DNA from: Cupriavidus sp. D39
GTDB taxonomy: Bacteria > Pseudomonadota > Gammaproteobacteria > Burkholderiales > Burkholderiaceae
Direction: 5' to 3'
Assembly (NCBI RefSeq): GCF_026627925.1
Contig: NZ_JAPNLE010000004.1
Span: 1 to 13,353, forward strand
Length of the DNA stretch: 13,353 nt
In this document: positions 1 through 7,300 of the stretch, in pieces
Layout of the letters: every line of letters starts with the position of its first letter
How positions within the stretch are numbered: position 1 is the stretch's first letter
Program-made: the position numbers and the translations under genes
Notes under the pieces: model-generated
Told to the model about the DNA's origin: nothing
Seen by the model: the letters and a program-made list of their open reading frames with translations, nothing else
The model's database searches: none

Positions 1-87
1 CTTCGCCTGCGCGCTTGGTCGTTGAGTGCCACGCGAAACAGCCCGCTGCACCCAGCCTGCTCTAGGCTCGATCTCGTTCAACCGCTT

Positions 88-114
88 GGCGCTCCTTCGG
101 GGGCGCCATTTTTT
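88..114 (+). terminator. Intrinsic terminator with UUCG loop
   Basis: The stem GGCGCTCC (88-95) pairs with GGGGCGCC (100-107), with one T-G wobble, around a TTCG loop (96-99). A run of six T follows at 109-114. This is a textbook rho-independent terminator for a plus-strand transcript whose gene lies to the left of the window. It insulates the genes that follow from upstream transcription. Confidence 0.88.
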
Positions 115-127
115 GCCCAATTTCCAT

Positions 128-421
128 ATGAAACGCGACCCATCTCCTACCTTTCAGGACCCTCAGCCACGCTGCCGACCGATGTCCGCAGCGGTGTCCC
201 TAGCCATGCTGGATGCCGCGGCACTGGTGGCCGATCTGGACGCCGCCCTGCAGCCGCTGATGGCCGCGGTCGGCGTCACAGATGGCGACGTTGCGGGACG
301 GTTCTTCGCCGGCGAACCCGGTGAGCAATGGCCCGCCGCATGCTCCGCCAAGAGGATCGGGTGGCTCGTGCAATGGCTGCTGGCGGAAGACCGCGACGCA
401 GCCCGGCTAGCTACCCGCTGA
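128..421 (+). CDS. Small hypothetical protein
   Basis: An ORF of 97 residues if started at the ATG at 128; an internal ATG at 182 gives 79 residues. I do not recognise the protein. The C-terminal two thirds look helical, with an alternating acidic/hydrophobic pattern (AALVADLDAALQPLMAAV) and a WLVQWLL segment, and third codon positions are GC-rich, which favours coding. No convincing Shine-Dalgarno sequence precedes either start. The ORF begins just after the intrinsic terminator and ends 116 bases before the dndC-like gene, so it could be the first gene of that transcription unit. It does not resemble DndB or a ParB-type partner as far as I can see. Confidence 0.4.
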   Translation: MKRDPSPTFQDPQPRCRPMSAAVSLAMLDAAALVADLDAALQPLMAAVGVTDGDVAGRFFAGEPGEQWPAACSAKRIGWLVQWLLAEDRDAARLATR

Positions 422-537
422 GCGACTTCCAACTCCCTGTGCCTAGCTGGCACCTTCAATCTCTTTCTCTCGTTTCCCGCAGGGTGTCCAGCGCCGCCCT
501 CAGGCAGCTGGCCACCTCCCAACCTTATGAGGCCAGC

Positions 538-2241
538 ATGACCCAAACCATCGACTTGTTTCCCCAAGGGCCTTCGAGCCCGTCGAAAAGAAGATCGAGC
601 GCGCCGTTGCTGTGGTCGTCGGGCTGTTCCGCGCAGGCCATCCGTTGTTTCTCGCGTTTAGCGGGGGCAAGGACAGTAGCGTTGTAGCGGCGATCGTCCT
701 TCACGCCGCGCTGCAGTATCGCGCCGCCGGCGGCCGCCCGGTGGTCATCGCCACGACCGGCGACACCCTCGTGGAGTCCCCGGAAGTCACACAACACTTC
801 GCGCAGGAACTGCACCGCATGCGGGCGTTCGGCATAGCGCATGGCTTTTCCGTTACCACGGGCAATGCGCGGCCAGGATTGTGCGCTACCTTCCAGGTGA
901 AAGTGCTGTCCGGCCGCGCGTTACCGAGCTTCCCTGGTGCCCACGGCGACTGCAGCACGGACCTCAAGATCTTGCCACAGCGGGCGTTGCGGCGAAGGCT
1001 GTTCCGTGATGTGGCGGACCGCGGCATGGCAGAGCCTGTGACGTGCCTTGGCACTCGCTACGATGAAGGCGATCGGCGAGCCGCGAAGATGAAGGCGCGC
1101 GGCGAGTCGGATCAGGTGCCTGTGCGCAACCGTGATGGCGAGTTGGTCCTCAGCCCGATCGCCCATTTCGGGGTGGACGATGTGTGGGAGGCCATTGCCC
1201 TATACGGCAGCGGCCAACTTCCTGGCTACTCGGACTTCGAGGAAACCAAGCGGCTGTACGCCCATTCTGTCGGAACCTCGTGCGCCGTTGTGGCCGACGC
1301 CATCCTTGCCGGGTCTGGTGGCCGCCGACAGGCAAATGCGGCGCTCGCCTGGGGTGCCATGTTTGCCAGATGGCGGAGGACAAGAGCCTCGCCAACATGA
1401 TTGCCTACGACGAGCGCTACGCCTACGCTTCAGGCCTGCACCGGCTCAACCAATTTATCCGGAACACCCGGTTCGATTGGTCACGCCGGCACTGGATTGG
1501 GCGGACAATCCGTGAGGGTTACATCAAGATCCAGCCCGATACTACAGTCCATCCATGTTGCGCGAGTTGTTCCGCTATATGCTGCAGATCGACTTCGACG
1601 AACAGGCCCGTGCCGCCAGAGCAGGTGAGCGGCCGCGGTTCGAGTTGCTGCCCCCGGAGATGATCGTCGCGATCGACGCCATGCAGTCGCTCAACGGCGT
1701 CGCGAAGCCGTTCGCCTGCTGGGCTGACCGGCGTGACGTCTTCGAGCGGGGCATACGTTTCGATATACCGGAGGTGGCGCCTGTCGCCATCACGCCGATG
1801 CCGGCCCCGCGCTTCCTGTTCGTTGGGAATAGCTGGGACGAACTGGCGCCAAGCGCTGATTGGACCGGCATGCGGGATCCGTTCCTCGAAGCGATGACTG
1901 CGGATTCGCCCTGTGCACCGGAGCTGGCCACTACGGCGGCGGGCCGGGTCATTTGGAAGATGCCCACCGAGCAGCAATTCTCGGTAGACATCGAGTCCGC
2001 ATCGCTCCTGGAGGATTTTGAGCTAGCGGGGTTGCTGGCAATGCATGACCGCGGCGTTGAGCCTGGCCAGGTGACGACGGGATACCGCTGGTACTTGCAG
2101 TATGGGGTTCTGACCCTCTCCCACGCGCAACGCGCCGAGCACGATGTGGTTTGTCGCCGCACCGCGTTCAAGGACCGGTTGGGGCTGACGCTTGAGTATG
2201 ACCTTGGCCGTTTGAGGTCGCTCGCCGTTGACTATGCGTAA
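538..2241 (+). pseudogene. DndC-like PAPS-reductase-family protein, IS66-interrupted
   Basis: Reads as a DndC-like adenylyl-group ATP pyrophosphatase of the PAPS reductase superfamily; DndC activates sulfur for DNA phosphorothioation. The ATG at 538 follows a TGAGG ribosome site. Three single-base gaps break the frame, near 571-572, 1331-1332 and 1540; restoring one base at each (CC to CCC, GG to GGG, GAT to GATT) gives one continuous protein of 568 residues. In that reading the P-loop-like SGGKDSS is at about 42-48, GDCSTDLK has Cys about 139, another Cys is at about 249, and GKCGARLGCHVCQMAEDKSL at about 266-285 is the DndC Cys-cluster block, a likely 4Fe-4S site. The C-terminal part has YRWYLQYGVLTL, also DndC-like. 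The stop at 2239-2241 is supplied by the IS66 end, so the last 24 native residues are cut off (remnant at 4706-4781). No dndB, dndD or dndE is next to it. Broader assignment (DndC versus another PAPS-reductase-like defence protein) is open. Confidence 0.82.
2230..2237. repeat. Left 8-bp target site duplication of IS66
   Basis: GACTATGC lies immediately left of the IS66 terminal GTAAGCGAGTCG. The identical octamer occurs immediately right of the other end at 4698-4705. Eight-base duplications are the family norm for IS66. Confidence 0.93.
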
Positions 2242-2268
2242 GCGAGTCGGCAGGGCCGTGGTGACTGC
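2238..2268. repeat. IS66 terminal inverted repeat, left end (tnpC side)
   Basis: Begins GTAAGCGAGTCG, identical for 12 bases to the reverse complement of the other end. By eye about 23 of the first 31 positions match, including later blocks CCGT and ACTGC. The GTAA at the tip creates the in-frame TAA that now ends the truncated host gene. Confidence 0.9.
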
Positions 2269-2290
2269 GCGCTAGGAATAGCGTATGAGG

Positions 2291-3843
2291 TCAGGCGGCG
2301 TATTGGAGTTGGTCAGCGACCTTCCAGGGCATGAGTTCGTCGATCCGATTGACCGGATGGTCGGCAATGTGGGTCAGGACGTGACGCAGATAGGCTTCGG
2401 GATCGATGCCGTTGAGTTTGCAAGACCCGATGAGCGAGTACATGGCAGCGGCACGCTCACCGCCACTGTCGGCACCGGCGAATAAAAAATTCTTCCGGCC
2501 TAACGCGACACCGCGCAGCGCATTCTCGGCGATGTTGTTGTCAATTTCTGCCAGGCCATCATCACAGTAGTAGACCAAGGCCTGCCACTGGTTGAGCATG
2601 TAGTTGATGGCTTTGGTGGTTTCTGATTGGGTCGAGAGTGTCAACAACCGCTCTCGTAACCACACCTCGAGGCCGTCCAGCAGGGGGCGAGATCTTTGCT
2701 GCCGCACCTGTTGGCGCACTTCGGGTAGCTTGCCCCGGATTTCCGCTTCGATGGCATAGAGTTCGCCGATTCGTCGCAACGCCTCCGTGGTGGTCGGCGT
2801 CGCCTTGCGAGCATGCAAGTCGTGTATTTTTCGTCGCGCATGAGCCATGCAAGCGGCTTCGCGTACGCTGCCATCCGTAAAGATGGCGTTGAAGCCCGCA
2901 TACGCGTCGGCCTGCAGGATGCCGCGGAAGCTAGCCAGATGAGCTTGGGGGTGCAGGCCCTGGCGATTTGGCGTGTAGGCGAACCAGACCGCAGGCGCAG
3001 CGTCCGATCCCGACGCGCGATCGTCTCGTACGTAGGCCCATAGCCGTCCCGTCTTGGTCTGGCCTTTACCTGGCGCGAGCACCGGCAGCGGTGTGTCGTC
3101 CGCGTGCACCTTGCCGGGCATCATCACGTATCGGCGCAAGGCCTCCACCAGCGGCCGCACCAGAGCACCGCAAGCCCCAACCCCACGGGCCATCGTCGTG
3201 CGGTCCAGCTCCACTCCCTGCCGGGCGTAAATCGCGGCTTGGCGGTACAGCGGTTGGTGATCAGCATATTTGCTGACCAGAATGTGGGCGAGTAGCCCCG
3301 CCGTGGCGATACCACGCTCGATCGGCCGACTCGGCGACGCGGCCTGGACGATGCAATCGCAACAGGCGCAGGCCTGCTTGCGTCGGACCTGCCGGATCAC
3401 CCGGAACGCGCTGTTGATGATGTCGAGCTGCTCCGAGATGTCCTCGCCCAGCGGCTTAAGCTCGCCGCCACACTCCGGGCAGGCCCTATCCTCGGGTTCG
3501 AGAATGCGAACTTCGCGCTCCAGATGCTCCGGAAACGGCTTGCGTACCGCTTTCTTCCGGGTGGGAGGGTTGCATCCGGGGCGGCTTCGGTTTCGGCCGC
3601 ACCTTCTTCTGCCAGCAGATCTTCCAGTCGGGTCTCGAGCTGTTCGATCTGTCGGTCCAGCTTCTCGGACTTCTGGCCGAACTGCATCCGCCTTAGCTTG
3701 GAGAGCTGCAGATTGAGCTGCTCGATCTCCATGGAGCGGACCGCCAAGGCCCGTTCCATGAGTGCGATCGATTCCCGCTGTGCCAACACCAAGGCCTTCA
3801 GGGCCTCAATGTCGTCGGGGAGATCGCTGGGATCGATTGGCAT
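2291..3843 (-). pseudogene. tnpC: IS66 transposase TnpC (DDE), one frame break
   Basis: The DDE transposase of the IS66 element. It starts at an ATG at 3843 and stops at 2291. One apparent missing base at the GGG at 3559-3561 (plus strand) splits it; restoring it gives 517 residues, the normal family length. Order of parts: a leucine-zipper-like coiled region (about 15-85, [20 protein letters not shown] onwards); a zinc-binding region with CPECGG (about 122-127) and CACCDC (about 159-164); the catalytic core with HADDTP (Asp about 249), LQADAYAGF (Asp about 313) and [12 protein letters not shown] (Glu about 440); then the C-terminal region [18 protein letters not shown]. It lies 29 bases downstream of tnpB. 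All catalytic residues are present. I see no slippery heptamer for programmed frameshifting at the break, so error or mutation is more likely. Confidence 0.93.
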
Positions 3844-3872
3844 GCGCGCAGTTTACGCACATGCCGCAAGGT

Positions 3873-4220
3873 TTACAACACCGACAGTGGAGGCCAGGTG
3901 CGTTCGGGCTGCTTCCAGTTAATCCCCTCCAGTAGCATCGACAACTGCGCTTGCGTCAGGTGGATCTTGCCGCTGTCGGCCTGTGGCCAGACGAAGCGTC
4001 CGCGCTCCAGGCGCTTCGAGAGCAAGCACAGCCCATCGCCCGTCGACCACAGGACTTTGATGACATTGCCTCGCCTGCCGCGGAAGACGAAGACATGGCC
4101 GGAGAATGGGCTCTCCTGCAGAGTCGCCTCAACCTTCGCGGCCAGCCCATTGAATCCGGAGCGCATATCGGTCACGCCTGCAGCGATCCAGATGCGTGTT
4201 CCCGCCGGCAACCCGATCAT
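3873..4220 (-). CDS. tnpB: IS66 accessory protein TnpB
   Basis: A 115-residue protein of the IS66 Orf2 family, intact. It has the hallmark features: an N-terminal [19 protein letters not shown] segment, then [39 protein letters not shown], and a C-terminal LLEGINW. TnpB is required with TnpA and TnpC for IS66 transposition, but its biochemical role is not settled. Its ATG at 4220-4218 overlaps the tnpA stop as ATGA, which indicates translational coupling. Confidence 0.95.
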   Translation of the reverse strand: MIGLPAGTRIWIAAGVTDMRSGFNGLAAKVEATLQESPFSGHVFVFRGRRGNVIKVLWSTGDGLCLLSKRLERGRFVWPQADSGKIHLTQAQLSMLLEGINWKQPERTWPPLSVL

Positions 4221-4627
4221 GGCGTCAACCGATCCAGTACGGTGCGCAACGTGGTCGCGTCGACCGCGCCTTCGATGCGAATCACCGCCCGGCCCAAACG
4301 GATCTCGATGGCGCCGTTCGGCGTCGCCGGCTCGCAAGCCGCTGCCGCCGAACTCACTGGCCTCGGAGCCGGGCGCGGGTCTGGTTGTTCAACGGTCACC
4401 GGCAACAACACCGCAGCTTCCTGCCGCTGTTGCGCTCGATAGCTTCGGCGCCACGTGAACAGCATGTTCGCGTTGATACCGTGCTCGCGCGCCAACTTCG
4501 ATACCGAGATGCCCGGCTCACATGCAGCGGCTGCCAACCGCCGCTTGAATTCCTCGCTATGATTCGGCCGACCTTTGCGACTGCCAGCGACTGGCACTTC
4601 CTGTGACTGTGACAAAGTAGTTCCCAT
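4217..4627 (-). CDS. tnpA: IS66 accessory protein TnpA (helix-turn-helix)
   Basis: A 136-residue intact protein of the IS66 Orf1/IS3-type HTH family. The segment [39 protein letters not shown] (about residues 24-62) is the expected helix-turn-helix with the conserved N-x-L-x-x-W end. The rest is an alanine/proline-rich linker and a short conserved end with AIEIRLG. I chose the ATG at 4627; a TTG directly before it at 4630 would add one residue. No Shine-Dalgarno is visible, and the ATG sits inside the arm of a perfect 15-bp inverted repeat (4613-4651) that would bury it in the mRNA. It overlaps tnpB by 4 bases. Confidence 0.93.
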   Translation of the reverse strand: MGTTLSQSQEVPVAGSRKGRPNHSEEFKRRLAAAACEPGISVSKLAREHGINANMLFTWRRSYRAQQRQEAAVLLPVTVEQPDPRPAPRPVSSAAAACEPATPNGAIEIRLGRAVIRIEGAVDATTLRTVLDRLTP

Positions 4628-4651
4628 CAAATAGTAATGGGAACTACTTTG
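4613..4651 (-). promoter_or_regulatory. 15-bp perfect hairpin burying the tnpA start codon
   Basis: CAAAGTAGTTCCCAT (4613-4627) and ATGGGAACTACTTTG (4637-4651) are exact reverse complements separated by 9 bases. On the minus-strand transcript the distal arm begins with the tnpA AUG, so the start codon and the next four codons would lie in the stem. Hairpins that hide the transposase start from read-through transcripts are known in other insertion sequences such as IS10 and IS50. The same role here is my inference. Confidence 0.6.
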
Positions 4652-4666
4652 GAGCCACTCTACTTT

Positions 4667-4697
4667 GCAGTACAGACGGTGCAGGCGACTCGCTTAC
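4667..4697. repeat. IS66 terminal inverted repeat, right end (tnpA side)
   Basis: The reverse complement starts GTAAGCGAGTCG, identical for 12 bases to the left end at 2238, with weaker matching beyond. It ends at C4697, directly before the second target duplication. Confidence 0.9.
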
Positions 4698-4705
4698 GAC
4701 TATGC
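4698..4705. repeat. Right 8-bp target site duplication of IS66
   Basis: GACTATGC, identical to 2230-2237. It defines the right boundary of the insertion. Confidence 0.93.
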
Positions 4706-4781
4706 GGACCTACCCAAGGATGCTCAATTGGCATGGAGTCATGCTGCCGCCTATCAGGAGGATCTGCTGTTCGCCGCCTGA
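4706..4781 (+). pseudogene. 3' remnant of the IS66-interrupted dndC-like gene
   Basis: Fusing the left flank through ...GACTATGC to the G at 4706 restores GAC TAT GCG and continues in frame for 24 more codons (beginning DLPKDAQ, ending LLFAA) to a TGA at 4779-4781. The native protein was therefore about 592 residues once the three upstream base gaps are repaired. The tail is a helical stretch with WSHAAAYQEDLL. It no longer has a start of its own and is presumably untranslated. Confidence 0.85.
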
Positions 4782-4809
4782 GGCGCATCGAGCCTTACGA
4801 AGAGCGGCC

Positions 4810-4827
4810 CGACATCGTGAGATGTCG
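4810..4827 (+). terminator. Hairpin after the dndC-like gene
   Basis: CGACATC (4810-4816) and GATGTCG (4821-4827) form a perfect 7-bp stem with a 4-base loop, 28 bases after the native stop of the dndC-like gene. No T-run follows, only CTTTGTCGTTTG. It may be a weak terminator or an mRNA-stabilising hairpin. Confidence 0.35.
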
Positions 4828-5016
4828 AGGCGCTTTGTCGTTTGTCGGGGCCATGTGATGAGCGCTCATCATCGGCATGGAATGGGCGCTCTCGGTGAGC
4901 TTTGGGTCATCAACCCCCGTGGTTCATCCGACAGAATGCCCTTCAACGTCTACAGCGATGCCGCCTACGGCAGGAACGGCAACCGCGGCCCGTTCGGCTC
5001 TTGTCGACCCTTCTGA
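4822..5016 (+). CDS. Possible small ORF, uncertain
   Basis: An open stretch of 64 residues from the ATG at 4822, with an internal ATG at 4858 lying inside a 16-bp palindrome. It ends with MPFNVYSDAAYGRNGNRGPFGSCRPF. I do not recognise it. Codon third positions are moderately GC-rich, but no ribosome site is clear and neighbouring frames are open too. Given the frame breaks elsewhere, it may be part of a longer gene or not a gene at all. Confidence 0.2.
   Translation: MSRRFVVCRGHVMSAHHRHGMGALGELWVINPRGSSDRMPFNVYSDAAYGRNGNRGPFGSCRPF
4856..4871. promoter_or_regulatory. 16-bp perfect palindrome, possible operator
   Basis: TGATGAGCGCTCATCA reads identically on both strands without a spacer. Its size and symmetry suit a dimeric repressor site. 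It lies between the dndC-like remnant and the small ORFs that follow. No regulator gene is recognised nearby, so the role is inference. Confidence 0.35.
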
Positions 5017-5072
5017 GACGTTCGTTGCGTCCTCCAGAAAACGGCGGCTCTCGAGGAGTAACGGCCACTGGC

Positions 5073-5184
5073 ATGACCGACGGCCAGGAAGTTCCTTCCC
5101 CTCGGCGCACGTCTGGAAGACATCGCGCAATGCATTCAGACCGATGAGCGGCTCACAGTACCACTTCCATCAAGCGATGCTTGA
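5073..5184 (+). CDS. Possible short protein with a one-base frame break
   Basis: The ATG at 5073 is preceded at a distance by GAGGAG (5053-5058). The frame opens MTDGQEVPS and, if one C of the CCCC at 5098-5101 is removed, continues LGARLEDIAQCIQTDERL to a TGA at 5182-5184, giving 36 residues. The second half reads like a genuine soluble helix. I do not recognise it. Its stop lies close to an ATG at 5177 that could open the next ORF. Short and resting on a guessed correction, so only tentative. Confidence 0.22.
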
Positions 5185-5570
5185 CCTCAATATTTTCCTT
5201 CGTTTTGCGGTGTGCGTGCCGCGCGCGCAACGAAAGGAACGCCGACGGCCGCAAGCAAGGGATTTACACCTTCGACCCGGACGACCGGCTGCTCCTCGTG
5301 CCGTGCATGGCCGACGGCCCCGCTGGACGTGACGGCCGGGGAATTGGGTGGACGCTTCCTCTGGGCGTCCGGGCGAAGAACTCGGTGGACCACGAGCGGG
5401 TGAAAGCCCTGCTTGAATCGCCGGACAGGTGGAGCTTCTTGCGCCGCCGCGGGAAACAATGGAGCGGCGGCCACCGCTCCTTCGCGCTGAACCTGCTCCG
5501 TCAGGTGCCAGAGATGTCGCGTGCGATCGCGCCCGCTGCGCCTCGGGTGGTGGACGAGGTGCTGGCGTAA
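5181..5570 (+). CDS. Hypothetical protein, probable 5' end unclear
   Basis: The open frame from 5181 (a TTG) to the TAA at 5568-5570 encodes up to 129 residues. The segment after about residue 20 looks like real protein: GIYTFDPDDRLLLVPCMADGPAG, then GIGWTLPLGVRAKNSVDHERVKALLESPDRWSFL, then RSFALNLLRQVPEMSRAIA. Third positions are strongly GC-rich. I do not recognise a family. There is no good start: the first residues look non-native, and an ATG at 5177 in another frame (MLDLNIFLRF) could be the true start if one base is extra between about 5230 and 5240. It may be a fragment or a frame-broken gene. It lies upstream of the nuclease operon on the same strand. Confidence 0.45.
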   Translation: MTSIFSFVLRCACRARNERNADGRKQGIYTFDPDDRLLLVPCMADGPAGRDGRGIGWTLPLGVRAKNSVDHERVKALLESPDRWSFLRRRGKQWSGGHRSFALNLLRQVPEMSRAIAPAAPRVVDEVLA

Positions 5571-5574
5571 CCCG

Positions 5575-5775
5575 ATGTTGCAAGGCGAAGGGGTGCGGTG
5601 GCACGGGGCGAAAACCTCGCCGGAGGCGATGGCCCTCCCGCTACCGCGCCCCTTCGCCTCGGCGGGAGAGCAACTACTTTCTGCTGGTGCCCGGTCGTTG
5701 CGCCGTGGTATCAATCGTGTCCTCTACCCGTCGCAACGCACGGGCGACGTTACCAACGCGAGGGACCGAACATGA
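5575..5775 (+). CDS. Possible small protein coupled to the nuclease gene
   Basis: An ATG at 5575, five bases after the preceding stop, opens a 66-residue frame whose TGA (5773-5775) overlaps the nuclease ATG at 5772 as ATGA. The first half has GC-rich third positions. No family is recognised and no clear ribosome site is present. The neat overlap fits the coupling style of the downstream genes, but it could also arise by chance. Confidence 0.25.
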   Translation: MLQGEGVRWHGAKTSPEAMALPLPRPFASAGEQLLSAGARSLRRGINRVLYPSQRTGDVTNARDRT

Positions 5776-6617
5776 GCACCACCCCGACCCGGCCGCCGAT
5801 CTGGCAACTGATCCGTGATGCCGTGGCCCCCTTGGGCCGCGAGACCAGCAACGCGGAAATCAAGCAGCTCCTGCTGCGCGAGTACCCCGATCTGAACGAA
5901 GCGTCGATCGCCTGCCAGATCGCCATCTGCACCGTGAACCGGTTCGGGCGCGTCGGCTACCCGGAGAACAAGAAGCCCCGCCTGGCCAACGGCCGGTACG
6001 ATTTCCTGTTCGCCACCGGCCGGGGCAAGGTCACGTGGTACGACCCGGCGAAGCACGGGTTGTGGGCGATCGAGGAGACGCCCGAAGGCCTGGCCGTGCG
6101 TCGGTTCGAGGACACCTCCGAGGACGGGGATGCTGCTTCCGACATCGACGCCGTGGAACCCGTCGACGACGGTTTCGGGGGTGGCGCGTTCGCCCTAGAA
6201 AGCCACCTGCGCGACTACCTCGCGCGCAACCCACCGACCCTGCCGGGTCACGGTGCACCGCTCACCCTCTTCGTCGGTGACGACGGGCGGGATGGCGTCG
6301 AGTACCAGACCGACTGCGGACCGGCGGATTTGGTTTTTCATGACGAAGCGAAGAACTTTGTGGTGTTCGAGCTGAAGCTGGGACGGGGCCCGGACGCTGC
6401 GCTCGGTCAGGTCCAGCGCTACATGGGCTGGATCGACACGCACCTGGCTAAGGGCAAGACCGTGTCCGGGGTGATCGTGGCCAACTCGATTTCCGACAAG
6501 CTGAAATACGCCGCGAAGGTAGCGCCGAACGTCCAGCTCATGGAGTACCGGCTCACCGTCGACCTGGCGCCGGTCGCGTTGCAGGTGCCGTCGATGCCGG
6601 CCGGGGACCGACCATGA
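5772..6617 (+). CDS. NucS-like PD-(D/E)XK nuclease with N-terminal winged-helix-type domain
   Basis: A 281-residue intact protein. The ATG at 5772 follows GAGGGA at a good distance. Residues 8-100 form a helix-rich domain (WQLIRDAVAPLGRETSNAEIKQLL, then an aromatic GKVTWYDPAKHGLWAI end) of the kind often fused to restriction-type nucleases; I believe it corresponds to a DUF7669-like domain, from memory. Residues 140-263 look like the C-terminal nuclease domain of NucS/EndoMS: Glu143 in ALESHLRDYL, Asp186 in GPADLVF, the FELK pair Glu200/Lys202, and Q213-x3-Y217 in GQVQRYMGW. All expected catalytic positions are present, so it is probably active on DNA. The substrate is unknown. It lacks the NucS N-terminal DNA-binding domain, so a mismatch-repair role is unlikely; a defence or restriction role is more plausible. 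It overlaps the next gene by ATGA. Confidence 0.82.
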   Translation: MSTTPTRPPIWQLIRDAVAPLGRETSNAEIKQLLLREYPDLNEASIACQIAICTVNRFGRVGYPENKKPRLANGRYDFLFATGRGKVTWYDPAKHGLWAIEETPEGLAVRRFEDTSEDGDAASDIDAVEPVDDGFGGGAFALESHLRDYLARNPPTLPGHGAPLTLFVGDDGRDGVEYQTDCGPADLVFHDEAKNFVVFELKLGRGPDAALGQVQRYMGWIDTHLAKGKTVSGVIVANSISDKLKYAAKVAPNVQLMEYRLTVDLAPVALQVPSMPAGDRP

Positions 6618-7300
6618 TGGCTTGGCTCAGCCGAACATGGCCGGTTGTCGATGCTGCCGTATTTCCGCTGACCGACGTCAAGGTCGCGTCGGTGGCCGCA
6701 GTCATCTCGGTGTTTGCGATCACGTGGCCGCTGCGCTACCAGAAGAGCGCCGCCCTGCTAGATCAAGCCGTGCGTGCATTGGAACGCGCCTACAACGCAT
6801 TGACGGTCGACGGGTCCCAGATTGCCCCTGTGCCAGCAGACCGTCTTGGATGGCTGACCGCCGCGCGCAACATCGAGACGTACAAGGCGCTGAAAAAGAA
6901 GATTCGCGTGGGCGTACACCGGAGGATCGTGGAGGACCACGAGGAGGACTGGCGCCATCGGTTTTACGTGGCGCTCCAAGGGCATCAGTTTCACCAGCCG
7001 TCCTCCTACCAGGAAGTCGCCGCGCCGCGCGAGCAGCGGACCAGCGGTATTGAGCCACACTCCGCTGTCATCGTTCACGCCTTCGCCACTTGGCCCAGGC
7101 GTTGCCGCGACACGCTGGAATACGCCGACTTCGATGACATCTTTGGCGAAACGGACCCGCGCACCGCTAACAATGGACTCCGGTTGTACCTCAACCGACC
7201 ACGTAGCCTCGCCCGTTTTCGTGACCTCCCGAGTCCTTATCCGACGCTGACCTGGTGGCGACGAACCCTCAGATTTCTTCGCCTACGCAAACGGCTATGA
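6614..7300 (+). CDS. Single-span membrane protein of unknown function
   Basis: A 228-residue protein starting at the ATG at 6614 (a second ATG at 6617), overlapping the nuclease stop. One transmembrane segment is clear at about residues 22-40 (VKVASVAAVISVFAITWPL), with a short N-terminal tail and a large basic/aromatic C-terminal part. That part includes the helical QKSAALLDQAVRALERAYNAL and ARNIETYKALKKKIRVGVHRRIVEDHEEDWRHRF, and ends very basic (WWRRTLRFLRLRKRL). By the positive-inside rule the C-terminal domain is probably cytoplasmic. I recognise no family. It is coupled at both ends (ATGA at 6614 and at 7297), so it very likely works with the nuclease and the following small protein, perhaps as a membrane anchor or effector. 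Confidence 0.75.
   Translation: MMAWLSRTWPVVDAAVFPLTDVKVASVAAVISVFAITWPLRYQKSAALLDQAVRALERAYNALTVDGSQIAPVPADRLGWLTAARNIETYKALKKKIRVGVHRRIVEDHEEDWRHRFYVALQGHQFHQPSSYQEVAAPREQRTSGIEPHSAVIVHAFATWPRRCRDTLEYADFDDIFGETDPRTANNGLRLYLNRPRSLARFRDLPSPYPTLTWWRRTLRFLRLRKRL

Larger units (their letters stand above)
2238..4697 (-). mobile_element. Complete IS66-family insertion sequence
   Basis: A 2460-bp element bounded by inverted repeats starting GTAAGCGAGTCG at both ends and flanked by the 8-bp duplication GACTATGC. It carries the three genes typical of IS66, tnpA, tnpB and tnpC, all on the minus strand in that transcription order. tnpA and tnpB overlap by ATGA. Size, gene content, GTAA termini and duplication length all match the family. 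It is inserted near the 3' end of the dndC-like gene in the opposite orientation. Joining the flanks across one copy of the octamer restores the host reading frame exactly. The exact duplication suggests a fairly recent insertion. tnpC has one apparent frame break. Confidence 0.95.

Noticed and set aside
3540..3575. Programmed frameshifting in IS66 tnpC
   Set aside because: There is no A-rich or other slippery heptamer at the break, and intact IS66 tnpC genes are single ORFs. One missing base in a C-run explains it better.
4613..4651. The 15-bp inverted repeat as the IS66 terminus
   Set aside because: The true ends are fixed by the GTAAGCGAGTCG repeats and the GACTATGC duplication at 2230-2237 and 4698-4705, so this repeat is internal.
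5772..6617. A mismatch-repair NucS/EndoMS enzyme
   Set aside because: Only the C-terminal nuclease half resembles NucS. The N-terminal half is a different helical domain, and the operon context is accessory.
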